From the NCBI GenBank assembly GCA_051294375.1, contig CM119268.1, forward strand, positions 20,068,531-20,132,530: DNA of 64,000 nucleotides, in the 5' to 3' direction. The notes below the pieces were generated by a model. The model was not told the origin of the DNA and did not search any database. It saw nothing but the letters and a program-made list of their open reading frames with translations. This DNA comes from Paraspadella gotoi (Eukaryota > Chaetognatha). Made by a program: the position numbers and the translations under genes. Below, in pieces: positions 54,131-64,000 of the stretch (within the stretch, counting starts at the first letter, position 1; each line of letters opens with the position of its first letter).

Positions 54131-54934
54131 CCCGGGGGAGAGAGAGGTTCTGGTGATAGGGTGAGCCTCTATCTTGCTATATTAATATAACTATTTTTTA
54201 TTTAAAAAAGCATAACAATCTTTTAATAACACGCAAATGCATGTAGCTGTATGGTAAAATTGTTGTTTTTTTTTTTTTTATAATACAAGGTTTTATCAAT
54301 AAAGGGTAAATTGCAAAGAAAATAAGTTATTTCAAGGCTCCATATTGATACTATGATATCAATGAATTTTCTTTGTTCCGGCAACGAAATGTACCTAAGA
54401 CATTGTAGTTTCATTAGCTAATCTTTATTTTTATAATTTTAAAGGGCATGTTTGGCAAAAACAGTAAGAAACAAAAATGACAACAAATTTTGAGAAAAAA
54501 ATTGACTTATACAGTAAATACCGCAAAATAAAAAAAATTTAAAAGAATTCAGACCAAGCGTCGTGTTTATTTTCAGTATTTTTTAGTCAAAGACCTTTAT
54601 GGATTTTCTTGTTCCGGCGGCGTTGGATACCCAAACACTGCAGTTTCCGAAATCATCCATGGTTTTGTAATATTTACTGCGCTACTGGTGCAAAAATTGC
54701 TAGGAACCAAAATTATCAGAAACCGCTTCGTTCTTTCGGATTTTTTTTTAAGCGCGGAGCGACATATCTAATAAAGTGGTAACTGGTATAAAATTTCAAA
54801 GAATGTTTCAATTGTATGAAAAGACCACTCCTTTAAGTATTAGATCGGGGAATACTATATGTACTCCGCACTAGCATCAAATACAAGGAGCTGAATTTTA
54901 TGAAATTGGTACAACCAATATTAAAAATTATCCA
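54131..54934. other. AT-rich spacer with repeat fragments
   Basis: 54720-54757 (aaccgcttcgttctttcgga) recurs at 56738-56762. 54775-54850 is an inverted copy of part of 20940-21235. tgaaattggtacaaccaata at 54900-54919 is the recurrent palindromic word. No gene. Confidence 0.5.
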
Positions 54935-55130
54935 TCCAATATAGCAGTCCCTGAGCTTCGGATCAGGCTGTAACACCATGTTACAGTCGGGTTAAGCGCC
55001 CCGTCCCTCTTAACTGCTAGGCAGCCACCAGGCTAGACCCCGGACCTTTGGTTGGGAGGCGAATGACTTGCCTCCGGCACCAATGGCCGCTGATGAACGG
55101 TTGGTGGATTTTAGTCCACCATAATCTCTC
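54935..55130 (-). mobile_element. tRNA-derived SINE, family 2 (minus copy)
   Basis: Reverse complement of 42683-42882 with an extra 5' part (gattatggtggactaaaatc, aacggttcatcagcggcc, minus strand with gaps) not seen in the plus copy, so this copy is longer. Confidence 0.65.
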
Positions 55131-55174
55131 AGTTAAAAAAAAATTGATCAACAATTTAGTCCACTATAATATTA

Positions 55175-55545
55175 AAATTTAGATATAGCTTCCCATCAAA
55201 AAAGTATTTTAAAATCACACGTTTCTTATTGATTTAAGTATTTTTGTATTAATTTTTTCTTCAATATGATTTACTGCAATATGAAAATTAGATTATAGTA
55301 CTTTATATACTAATTTTTTATATTTATAGAATATAATTTGCTTATTGCAGTAGATCATAATGCAAAAGAAATTCAAATAAAAAATATTTGATTCCATATG
55401 AAACATTACAATTACAAAGATCTTAAAAATGAAAAGCCATATGTTAACTTTTAACTTACTATGATCGCACCTTTTTAAAAAAATCCAACGTAATTTGTAG
55501 CAGTTTTTATTAAAAAAAAAATTGTAAACCCCAGACAAAACTATA
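55175..55545 (+). mobile_element. Hairpin-ended dispersed repeat, partial copy
   Basis: ttagatatagcttcccatca, gatttactgcaatatgaaaa, tgcagtagatcataatg and aacttactatgatcgcacct match 33690-33980. The terminal stem-loop is missing. Confidence 0.6.
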
Positions 55546-55552
55546 TAAGAAC

Positions 55553-56045
55553 AAGTTTGAGCAAGCAATGTCGGATCTGCCCACGATCATTATCGTAATT
55601 ATTAATAATTAATTCAAGTTAATTATTATTTCATTATTATCATTATTATTTGATTAATTAATATATCTTGCATTTACATTTAATATAAAAAGAATTTTTT
55701 TTTAATTTTTATTTATTTATTTTTCCATTTAAACTCATTTCAACTTGCACGATTCCATCGAAACTTGATTTCCAACTCAATCACACACTTCCCTACCAGT
55801 ACCCACACACATAATTTCATTCCAATCCATCCATCCAATCACGAGTAATTGGAGTTTTTTGCTAAGGTGGGACGGACGGATGGACAGACAGGCGGACAGA
55901 CAGACATTGTTTTTTTTTTGCAAAATTTATCATAATTCGATATCTGACATGATATATGTGAATGCCCGACAAGATTGAGGGGCGGACCGACGGACTGACA
56001 AAGTGAATTAATGAGGCGGGATCTGCTGAGAGCATATCCGACTAA
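55553..56045 (+). mobile_element. MITE-like family, complete short copy
   Basis: acaagtttgagcaagcaatg and tcggatctgcccacgatcat at the left; (GGAC/AGAC)n at 55870-55905; gaggggcggaccgacggact and gcgggatctgctgagagcat at the right, ending tccgactaaaa. At about 490 bases it is the shortest complete member seen. Confidence 0.7.
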
Positions 56046-56454
56046 AAAGCGCGGAATAAATGGAGATAATAAAGTTTTTAGAAGAAAAAAATAATCAGAA
56101 TTTTTAAAAAAAACGCACGATCACGCAAGAGATCGTACAGAGAAGAGAGAGAGTAGCTGGACAGACGCTACAAAGCCGGAACTCGTTTACTCGTTGCCTA
56201 GAGACTGAGATGAAATCTAGGTCAAGACGATCGAACTTTATTTACAACGAAGGTTGTCCCGCCAACGAGACACATTTTTAGGTCACTCGTTTATATCGGT
56301 TATCCGTTGCCAAGCAACCCCTTCGTGATCTAGGTCAAGTTGATTTTTTTTATACACGTAACATTTTCGTTGCTATTGAAACGCATTATAGGTCATATAT
56401 TCCTCAACATTCTTTACTTGTTGCCCCTAGGTCAAGTAAGGTAATGTTATATTT

Positions 56455-56548
56455 TGTAACATGGTGTTACAGCCTGATCCGAAGCTCAGGGACTGCTTAT
56501 ATTGAACGGTTCTGTCATTAACACTTATCAATAATTACTGTCTCTTCA
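56455..56548 (+). repeat. SINE family 2 body fragment
   Basis: taacatggtgttacagcctg, atccgaagctcagggactgc, ttatattgaacggttct as at 42782-42880; the tRNA-like head is absent. Confidence 0.7.
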
Positions 56549-56629
56549 CTATGATCGCACACTTTTATAAAACTTCAGCGTTATTCATAATAATTTTTAT
56601 TTAAAAAAAATGGTAAGTCCTAGCCAAAA

Positions 56630-56932
56630 CTATAAAAGCGTAGGAGTTTTTATATAAAAAGCGTGACGCTGACGACAACGCGACAACGCCGACGACGTCA
56701 AGAAGAAGCGACAGGCCGTCTTGGCGAGAAAAAATATTGGAAACCGCTTCGTTCTTTCGGATTTTTTTTCTGAGCGTGGAGTTTCTTTTTTCGGTTCAAG
56801 ACGCGCGAGTCGAACCTCAGAATGTATTTTGTCGCAAATTCGATCGAGGCGGCCTCCCTTAACTCCTTGGTCGTCGTTGCATGGCGTGGTTTCCGTGCTC
56901 ATCTTCCAAAGTTTTATTTGTTTGGTTTCCAT
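56630..56932 (-). CDS. Unrecognised ORF, possible first exon
   Basis: 100 codons on the minus strand from an ATG in a favourable context (gcgccATGG). It reads KLWKMSTETTPCNDDQGVKG, RLDRICDKIHSEVRLARLEP, KKETPRSEKKSERTKR. The last third runs into sequence repeated at 54720-54757 and into the hairpin-ended repeat family, so the real coding part probably ends near 56780. No protein family is recognised. It could be a host first exon or an element gene. Confidence 0.3.
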   Translation of the reverse strand: METKQIKLWKMSTETTPCNDDQGVKGGRLDRICDKIHSEVRLARLEPKKETPRSEKKSERTKRFPIFFLAKTACRFFLTSSALSRCRQRHAFYIKTPTLL

Positions 56933-57189
56933 GGCGCTATTATCTGCTCTGCAGTTCTGCCACTGCTGCCGCTGCGTTAACTCCGAGCCGAAGCTGCACT
57001 CGTCAGCTGAATCAAGATAAACAGGAAAAAAAGAACATCGGTTTGCTAGTATAATGACGAAAAAATATTTTCCTTTAGTTTCTTTTTAAATAAAAATTTC
57101 ATTCTTCTCTCCTTTATTTTATGTTAAATAAAAATTTCGCGATAATAACTGGGCTATTTCACTTTAACCTGACCGTTTGATATGTAAAT

Positions 57190-57715
57190 GACTAAATACA
57201 AGAAAAAGAAAAATTTTGCGAGCCCTTCAGACATATGGCTATCGGATTCCTGAATTCGAAGTTTATTGTAAAATGACAACATACCTTAAATGCGTTGACA
57301 TTGTATAGAAATTGAGAAATCCCTTTTATTTTATATATAAAAATCGCGTCGAAAATATTTTCCCGAGTGGACCAGTCCATTTGAATCTGATGGTTTGATG
57401 TCAAAATGATGGTTATTTGTCAGAGAAAAAAAATGCGAGCCCTTCAGACGTAACAGGATCGGAATCGACTGTTTTTACATCTATTTTTACCTGAATTTTT
57501 CCCAGGAGCGTTGACATTATTTGGTAGTCAGATTTTAACGAAAATCTCCATTGAAAAAGTCTTCCTCGATTTCTAAGAACGACGTAGACTCCTATACATA
57601 TAAATAAAAACTTATTTTTTTGTGATTACTGATGACTATAATGTATTTCTCGATATATAGCTCTAATACATCAATGATTACGTATTGTTATGCTGAATGA
57701 CCTTTCCTCTTAAAC
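57190..57715 (+). repeat. Copy of the middle of the large inverted repeat
   Basis: catatggctatcggattcct, gatggtttgatgtcaaaatg and gctctaatacatcaatgatt occur in the same order at 45850-46520. Confidence 0.8.
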
Positions 57716-57753
57716 CAACTTGCTTGGTTAAATGATAAGACCTTAATAAAATA

Positions 57754-57853
57754 NNNNNNNNNNNNNNNNNNNNNNNNNNNNNNNNNNNNNNNNNNNNNNN
57801 NNNNNNNNNNNNNNNNNNNNNNNNNNNNNNNNNNNNNNNNNNNNNNNNNNNNN
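57754..57853. other. Assembly gap (100 N)
   Basis: Gap of unknown size between a direct and an inverted copy of the same repeat, a configuration that commonly breaks assemblies. Confidence 0.99.
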
Positions 57854-57893
57854 ATATTCACTTAGCAACGAAAAGAGAGAAAATAATACAATC

Positions 57894-58605
57894 TGGTTGT
57901 TAAAAAGTTCTAGGCAAGAAGTTAAAACACGGTAAGGGATAATTTAGAAGGGGAGAGTTAAACAATTAGTCTCGTTACTCTGTTGGTTTTCCAGTCATGA
58001 ACAAAATCTTCAGTTAAATAGATGGTAAAGAAATTTGATCTACAATGAATCTGCATTGGATTTGAAGAGTTGCAGCCTTAACGACTACAATAATATTGAA
58101 TTAAAAATTTGATTAGCAANNNNNNNNNNNNNNNNNNNNNNNNNNNNNNNNNNNNNNNNNNNNNNNNNNNNNNNNNNNNNNNNNNNNNNNNNNNNNNNNN
58201 NNNNNNNNNNNNNNNNNNNNNNNNNNNNNNNNNNNNNNNNNNNNNNNNNNNNNNNNNNNNNNNNNNNNNNNNNNNNNNNNNNNNNNNNNNNNNNNNNNNN
58301 NNNNNNNNNNNNNNNNNNNNNNNNNNNNNNNNNNNNNNNNNNNNNNNNNNNNNNNNNNNNNNNNNNNNNNNNNNNNNNNNNNNNNNNNNNNNNNNNNNNN
58401 NNNNNNNNNNNNNNNNNNNNNNNNNNNNNNNNNNNNNNNNNNNNNNNNNNNNNNNNNNNNNNNNNNNNNNNNNNNNNNNNNNNNNNNNNNNNNNNNNNNN
58501 NNNNNNNNNNNNNNNNNNNNNNNNNNNNNNNNNNNNNNNNNNNNNNNNNNNNNNNNNNNNNNNGCCTATTTTGAAGTTGATTTGAATGACCCTTTTTCTT
58601 AACAA
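57894..58605 (-). repeat. Inverted copy of the large-repeat middle, interrupted by a gap
   Basis: 57900-58119 is the reverse complement of about 46320-46190 and 45490-45420. 58564-58605 is like 45075-45050 in forward sense. Bases 58120-58563 (444 N) are unknown. Confidence 0.7.
58120..58563. other. Assembly gap (444 N)
   Basis: A sized gap inside a repeat copy. ORFs spanning it are meaningless. Confidence 0.99.
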
Positions 58606-58934
58606 AGATTTTATCTACAAAAAATAAACAATTCGAGCAACGTTGGATGACTTACAAGTCAATAGTTCTATGCAATAACAAATATATACTATGTCGCCAA
58701 TTAAATTAAACATAATAAAAACAAGGATCCGGTATTCAAAAATTCGAGTCCAATTCAAAGCCAGGTAAATTTACCGAATCTTGACCGGAACCTAAATTAA
58801 ATTAATCAGGTCAGCAACACGAGCAGCAGAGCAAATAAACAGTTCCAATAAATGACAAACTCGGTTTTCGTCTTAACCTTACTATCAATCAATATCCGAC
58901 CTGTTACGACAGCTCCTTAGCTGCCTGGGCTGAT

Positions 58935-59285
58935 CTAACCAAGCACGATCAAGGGGGGAGGCGGAGGTTGCTTGCGAGGTCGCCCGCGCTTCCGTGGTTG
59001 AGGTGCTTCTGCCCCTTGGGTTGAAGGCACTCCCCCCTCCACCTGCTGACTGCCCAGAGGAGCTTGCGCTGGTTCAGTTGCAGCATCATCGTGCTGCTTC
59101 AGTGACCTGAGCTGTTTCATCAGCTGCTGCATCGTCTCCATCTGCTCTAAAAGCCCACCAAACCCGTCCGGTCTCGCGTTGAAGGGCGCTTCCTGATGCT
59201 TGTCCAAAGGACTACCTCCCGGACCAAACCCATCTGTAGGAAGAGTCTGGGTGATGATTGCCATGCTTCCTTGGTACTGTATCAT
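58935..59285 (-). CDS. Small AT-hook protein/tail, probably of the BEL/Pao element
   Basis: 116 codons, Gly/Pro-rich first part, a helical LLEQMETMQQLMKQLRSLKQ stretch with coiled-coil character, and a terminal RKRGRPRK AT-hook, followed by a proline run and stop. GRP-core AT-hooks bind the minor groove of AT-rich DNA. It lies just downstream, on the same strand, of the BEL/Pao pol remnant, so it may be the element's 3' ORF or pol tail after loss of the integrase. An independent exon is also possible. Confidence 0.4.
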   Translation of the reverse strand: MIQYQGSMAIITQTLPTDGFGPGGSPLDKHQEAPFNARPDGFGGLLEQMETMQQLMKQLRSLKQHDDAATEPAQAPLGSQQVEGGVPSTQGAEAPQPRKRGRPRKQPPPPPLIVLG

Positions 59286-59734
59286 TAAACAACAAGGACC
59301 AAAATCTCCTTACTTTAATACTCTTCATGCATTCTTCTGGCATCAAATCTCTGACAAGATGATGTGAGGCCGGTTAAAATCCATGGGTGTTTCGTCTGGG
59401 AAGTCCTCCTCTGCCCTGTCAAGCCTGCTGCCAACCCTAAGGGTGCCGGCATGATCAACAAAGGGGCTCAGCTTCCTCAACGGAGAACACCCTGACGCGC
59501 ATCTCTCGTCTTCATATTAGCCTCCAAAATTGATAACTTCTTCACTTCCGCAGAGAATGATTTCTGCTTGACGCATGAGAATCCGACCACAGTGTCACTT
59601 GAGTCCATTCCCCCATCGAGTTTGCTTGTGTCAATTGATTGTTAGAGGTCGACTGCCACTAAAGCGCAAGCAGTTAGTTCAAGGCGTGAAGCGTCTCCTC
59701 TACTGCCTTATTTCTTTGGTTAATGGGAGCTACC
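59286..59734. other. Stretch without recognisable domain
   Basis: GC-richer DNA between the AT-hook ORF and the RNase H remnant, where a BEL/Pao integrase would be expected. No DDE motif is readable, so it is either deleted or decayed. Confidence 0.4.
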
Positions 59735-60808
59735 CTTACCGCGACGTCAAAGAAAGCCACATGGACATTTCCCTGGTAGCAGATCGGACATAGCCCACTG
59801 CACCATATGCTTCAGTGGAGGCATCGCCAAACAGGTGGAGCTGCCTGTCAAACACATACTCCAAACCCAATGGGGAGGATATGACTCCTGATCCGCACTG
59901 ACTCAATGCTACTCAGGGACTCTCTCCACTCTACAAAATTTTTGAAATTCATCTTCAGGGACAGGATCATCCCAGTACACCCTTTCTCGCAAAAACGCTG
60001 AAGAATGCGTCTGGCAAAGAGGGAAGGGGAGAGACAATCCCCAGAGGGTCGTAGAGGTATGCAACAACCTCTAACAACTGCCTCTTGGTCTTGACCAATT
60101 CCCCTCCTTAAGGTGACCGACCTTAAAGACAAAATTATCTATCCCTCGAAGGCTACGCCGAGGGCTTTGCCCACCAGCTCGTCAGGATCCTGGACCTCCT
60201 CAGGACCTGACGGCCCACAATCGCCAATGGCACGCCGAACCTCGGGATGATTGGATCGCCACTTGCAGTTAGACCAAAGCCTCCAGCAGCAAACAATCCC
60301 GTCAGTTCTTGTGAAGTTCGTATTGCATCTTGGACAGAATTCTGTCTATACATAATGTCATCCACATAAAGGTCCCGTTTAACCGCTTCAATCGATGAAG
60401 ATTGGCCAAATACTTAACAACAAAAGCGCATGCAGATGGGGAAGGCTTCAATCCAAACACTGTCACCATGTCCTTCAGGATCCTGGGTTGAAAAACTTCA
60501 GAATTATGCCAAAATGCAAATCTTAGGGCCTCGGACTTTGCAGCAGCCTTTCTGCCCCCTTTCCATGGAAGAGCCACACGAAAATGACCATCAAATAATT
60601 CGATCGAATTTCTGAAGATCTTTTCTGCTTCAATGTCTTCATGGGATTGACCTTCTCCTTCATGAGGGGAATCTCCAAAATCCCACCTGAAAAAACGGTC
60701 TAGCCGACGAGTCAGTCCAGGGTGATAAAGGCCAGGATCAGATCCCCTTCCAGTCACTACCCAACCCCACAAGGTGTGTAGAGATATGTCCCCCTTTTTC
60801 CCCCCCAT
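59735..60808 (-). pseudogene. BEL/Pao pol remnant: RT and RNase H
   Basis: Minus strand in order: LHTLWGWVVTGRG (60775-60740, the BEL/Pao segment that links protease to RT), ELFDGHFRVALPWKGG (start of RT), FGLKPSPSACAFVVKYLANL, the active site YVDD at 60368-60357 inside DLYVDDIMYRQNSVQDA, then GLFAAGGFGLT. A shifted frame reads LSPSLFARRILQRFCEKGC (thumb/connection), and the RNase H start reads LHLFGDASTEAYGAVGYVR near 59835-59780. The palm between LPWKGG and FGLKP is much shorter than in intact elements, indicating an internal deletion. At least three frame breaks are present. Confidence 0.85.
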
Positions 60809-61399
60809 TTATTTGTTTGCCTTTTGTTATTACCGTTTCTGCCGATAGATGCCTCTTTTCTTTTCTTTAGGAAATTACACTCCTTTTTTCTTTTCTTACC
60901 AGATATACTAGGCCCATGTAGATTCTTAGGACTTTTCCGCCCATCATCAAACTGCCTTTTACGAGGCTACTAGGACGCCCTCATGTCACCATCCGTCACT
61001 TTTGATACCGTTCACAGACAGTGATGCCACGGCCATAGAGCCCACGACGAGACCACACTCCAAGAGACTTGTGGACGCACTTGTGGTCAGACTTTAGGCT
61101 CCGTCACAGACTCGTGGACGGACTCGTGGCCCACTACATTCGGCCACACGTGGGTGACGATAGCCCCGCCGATTACTCCTTCATCAGGGTGAGCCGACGT
61201 TTTCGGCGCACGCGCAACGGCGCTGGACGCGGCCACACCCACTTTTGGAGACGTCAGCGAGGGACGCCGAGGACGGCGGTCCTCCGTAACAGCACGACGG
61301 CGGCGAAGCAGAGGCGGCTACACGAGCACACGGCAAGTGTTCGTACAAGGTGTGCAATGCTTTAAGTCCGGACTTGCTACCTCTTCGTAAGTTCACAAT
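60809..61399. other. Insertion separating BEL/Pao protease from RT
   Basis: About 590 bases absent from a normal BEL/Pao pol, which runs directly from protease to the LWGWVVTG segment. Part is GC-rich (61020-61350) and repeats gactcgtggacgga-like words. A plus-strand 98-codon ORF and a good GTGAGC donor at about 61190 are present, but no family is recognised. Confidence 0.45.
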
Positions 61400-61850
61400 A
61401 GATCGACATTGATCTACTGGCTCACACTCAGGAGCTCATCGGAACAGCTTGGTGTTGATCATCTTCAATATCTTCCATATCAGATTCGCGTTGCGAGCTC
61501 CAGCCTTCTGCTTCAGAAGGCGGCCTTCCTAAACCAATATCAACTTTGCCATAATAAATGTGCCAGAGATCTGCACCGATTATCACATCAATTTCATTTA
61601 TGGAGATGTGGATACTTAGAAATTCTGCAATCTTAAGAATTTGGGCACCGATGGCCTGCGCTCGGCATATGCCGCCGACCGACCAGGGATTCTAAATATG
61701 AGAATAGACTCTAAAACAAAGTCGACCTGATCTCTTTCATTAGTTTTAGTGGTGTCTAGAGTGGCCACCTGCATCTCCACAGAACGATTCTTCAAACCTA
61801 ACTCCTCTACCAGCCTCCTCGAACACATCGTTCTATCTCAAATCTCTTAT
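61400..61850 (-). pseudogene. BEL/Pao protease remnant
   Basis: Minus strand: CSRRLVEELGLKNRSVEMQ (61825 down), the segment that follows the active site in BEL/Pao proteases, then EIDVIIGADLWHIYYGKVD near 61590-61540, the domain's conserved IDxLIGAD end. A frame change separates them and no DTG/DSG is legible upstream. Same strand and correct order relative to the RT remnant. Confidence 0.75.
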
Positions 61851-62269
61851 TTTGGTACCAAGGTAATATTTCCAAGGTTTTGTAAAGATATTCCAACCCG
61901 TCCCATAGGAAGCTTGCCAGACTACCCTCACTCTACATCAGATATCAAAAATCCTTTTCCTCTGAGAGCGTGGAGTTTCATTCATTTGCATATTCAAAAA
62001 TTGACCAAAAGTCTCAATTCCTCGTTCTACTATATTACATTTTTTAAAGCGAAAAATGTCAAGTATAAAAAGCATTAATAAAAGCACCATTAATAAAGTG
62101 TTTAATGCGTAAACAGTCAAGGTTTTATTTTCCTAAAACTTTATAATAAGTATTTAATGCTTAATGTATAACATATACTCAAAGATGTATAATTATAATG
62201 TTTTGAAGTAAAGGGTAGAGGGACCACATTACTAAATAAGAAGAAAAATCTATATATAATTTAAATAAA
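61851..62269. other. AT-rich spacer
   Basis: Flank of the BEL/Pao remnant; no gene or LTR recognised. Confidence 0.4.
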
Positions 62270-62826
62270 GAAAAGAAAGGAAAAAAAGTTACAATTGTTT
62301 ACAATTGAAAATTTTTACAATTTTTTCTAATCATAGCTTGTAAAAGCTTTTTATTTTATTTGTATTAAAATTAAGATATACTCTCATTAAAAAAGTCTTT
62401 TGATTTCACATGTTTTTTATTAATTCAAAGATTTGTTTATGAATTTCATTGTCAATATTATTTACTGCAATATGTAAATTAGATTAAAGCATTTCTATAT
62501 ACTAATTTGGATATTATAATGAGTACTGTAATCTCATTTGCATATTGCAGTAAATTATAATGAAGTGGAAATTCAAACAAAAAATACTTAAATCCAAATG
62601 TAATATTAAAATTTCAGAGCTATTTCAAGATGAGAAGCCATATCTAAATTTTTAACTTGATCGCATACTTTTATAAAACTTCATTGTAATTTATAATAAT
62701 TTTTATTTTAAAAAACGGTAAGTCCCAGCCAAAACTATAAAAGCGTAGTAGTGATGACTACGCCGACGTCACAAAGCTCACCCGAATCAATATCGAGCCT
62801 GAACCGGCTTCGCCGGAAGGCTCGAT
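62270..62826 (+). mobile_element. Hairpin-ended dispersed repeat, copy 2
   Basis: Matches 33600-34190 through acaattgaaaatttttacaa, tactgcaatatgtaaattag, atttgcatattgcagtaaat and ctataaaagcgtagtag. It ends in the stem-loop atcgagcc...ccggcttcgccgg...ggctcgat (62792-62826). Confidence 0.75.
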
Positions 62827-63339
62827 AATTAAAGAAAAATCTAAAATTAAAAATTTTACTTTTTGGGAAGTTGTACGGTAAAATAGAAAGGAAAATCTAT
62901 GCAATAACACACTCTTTTGAACTGTAATTGTAACTAAAAAAAATCTTAAAGTATAAGGATCTCGCCGAAGAATAGTATTATTGAAAAAGTACTATAATCT
63001 AATTTGCATATTGCAGTAAATCACAATGAAGTTGAAATTCAACCAAAAAATACTTGAATCGATATGAAACAAAGAAAATGGGCACACATATCAACTTCCT
63101 CACTGCCTCACTAATGAAACTTGATAACTAGATACGTTGTTTGGTAGTTAAACCATAAACCGGCAAAAATAGGCAGTAAAAAAATGATCGGCATATAGCA
63201 TACAATCTGGCATATTCAAATTGTTAAAAAAAATTTAATGTTTTTTGATCAACAACATTGGACAGAGCATGAAAAAGATTTCCTCTGACAATAAAATCTG
63301 TATTAAATATGTTATTTATTTTATTATTTATTTCACGCA
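62827..63339. other. AT-rich spacer
   Basis: Contains a short partial copy of the tttgcatattgcagtaaatc word (63002-63021). No gene. Confidence 0.4.
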
Positions 63340-63775
63340 AGAGATCGTACAGAGAGAGACAGAGAGAAATAGAGAGAGACACTGCAGAGTCTGAACTCGT
63401 TTTTTCAGAAAGAATTTTTTTTGGATTTTGTATTGAAAAAAAAGCGCGGAATAAATGGCGACAATAAAAGTTTTTAGAGGGAAAAAAATAATCAGAATTT
63501 TTCAAAAATTGAACATTCACGCATGAGATCGTACAGAGAGAGAGAGAAACAGAGAGAGACAAAGCTGGACAGTTGCTGGAAGGCCGCTGTACAGTCACTG
63601 CAGAGCCTGAACTCGTTTTTTCAGAAAGAAAAAAAAATATATATGTATAATTTAAAGAAATAAAAAAAGTCAAAAATATGTTATAATTGTTTACAATTCT
63701 AGTTTTTTCCAATCATAGGTTGTAAAAGATTTTATTTTTATTTGTATTAAAATTAAGATATAGCTTTTCATTATC
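63340..63775 (+). repeat. Tandemly duplicated start of the hairpin-ended repeat
   Basis: Two successive units of cacgca(a/t)gagatcgtaca plus GA tract plus ctgcagagyctgaactcgtt (63336-63405 and 63515-63625), then ttgtaaaagattttattttt and taagatatagcttttcatta as at 33670-33720. Confidence 0.6.
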
Positions 63776-63814
63776 CATGGTATATCCTTTCTTTTCGTTG
63801 TTGTATAGAGATTT

Positions 63815-63955
63815 ACAAGGAAATTTGAATTGTTACAACGATTTTATTATTAATAAGTTGCAGACATGTTTTGACTCAGAGATTTTCGAGTCTTCATCAG
63901 CGCTTTTGACAACTTATTAATAATAAAATCGTTATAACAATTCCAATTTCCTTGT
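63815..63955 (-). mobile_element. 46-bp-arm hairpin enclosing a hammerhead core
   Basis: Arms 63815-63860 and 63910-63955 are reverse complements at 44 of 46 positions. The 49-base loop is a hammerhead core (63863-63903, minus). In a type I hammerhead fold the arms would form a greatly extended stem I beyond a small internal loop. Confidence 0.85.
63863..63903 (-). ncRNA. Hammerhead ribozyme-like motif, copy C, core mutated
   Basis: Minus strand: gcg, CTGATGA, A, GACTC, loop, GAGTC, AAAAC, AT, GTC. The invariant G of GAAA is A, which should abolish cleavage. The flanking stem I pairs gcg with tgc, as in copies A and B. Confidence 0.6.
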
Positions 63956-64000
63956 TAGGGGTAGCCGCACTCAATGGGGTGAGTCAAAAATTTAGAGCGA

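Noticed and set aside
55091-55110. gctgatgaacggttggtgg as a fourth hammerhead
   Set aside because: Contains ctgatga but no following stem II plus GAAA; it is part of a family 2 SINE.
58078-58605. 175-codon ORFs spanning 58120-58563
   Set aside because: Almost entirely N; the open frame is an artefact of the gap.

Overview
The window is AT-rich, intron- and repeat-dominated DNA from a eukaryote, almost certainly an invertebrate animal. The evidence is the mix of metazoan retroelements (CsRn1-type Ty3/Gypsy, BEL/Pao, a DIRS-type tyrosine recombinase, hammerhead-bearing repeats, tRNA-derived SINEs), long GA/CT microsatellites, and no bacterial-style gene organisation. I cannot name the phylum. 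Four runs of N (184-208, 16888-16987, 57754-57853, 58120-58563) mark assembly gaps, so statements spanning them are provisional.

Host gene content: only two exons look like host coding sequence, both on the minus strand. One is at 49992-50143 and one at 31007-31184. Each has an acceptor, an open frame and a donor, their phases agree, and both encode SHIPPO / sperm-tail PG-rich repeats (ODF3/CIMAP/STPG type). If they belong to one gene, about 18.8 kb of this window is a single intron filled with transposons. A few other GC-rich ORFs (56630-56932 minus; 51874-52152 and 52254-52928 plus) may be exons or element genes that I do not recognise.

Region 1-16.9 kb has a different texture: the plus strand is strongly G+T-rich and coding remnants lie on the minus strand. 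They include an RNase H-like retroelement piece (4.2-4.7 kb), an envelope-like glycoprotein ORF with a signal peptide (6.7-7.65 kb) and weak gag/protease-like pieces (8.8-10.4 kb). A tRNA-derived SINE lies at 238-556.

Region 17-31 kb is a stack of non-autonomous elements. It holds two copies of a CT-rich repeat ending in a hammerhead-ribozyme fold, GC-rich palindromic clusters arranged as an inverted pair, and a GC-rich frameshifted DIRS-type tyrosine recombinase (19841-20924). It also holds a MITE-like family with GTCGGATCTGC inverted ends, related 17-18 bp minisatellites in opposite orientations, and GGAGCT-repeat elements.

Region 31-44 kb contains the best-preserved mobile element, a CsRn1-clade Ty3/Gypsy retrotransposon (34608-40250). 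It has two LTRs, a tRNA-Trp-like primer site, a polypurine tract, a CHCC gag knuckle and pol, but carries several frameshifts. A second, more decayed CsRn1 gag-protease fragment lies at 43311-43926.

Region 44-58 kb holds a large inverted repeat (44271-46562 against 48747-49535) enclosing a non-LTR retrotransposon tail and a complete MITE-like copy, then more SINE and repeat copies. Region 58.9-61.9 kb is a broken BEL/Pao element on the minus strand (protease, RT, RNase H) with an insertion between protease and RT. The window ends in a perfect-looking hairpin (63815-63955) whose loop is a third, mutated hammerhead core.
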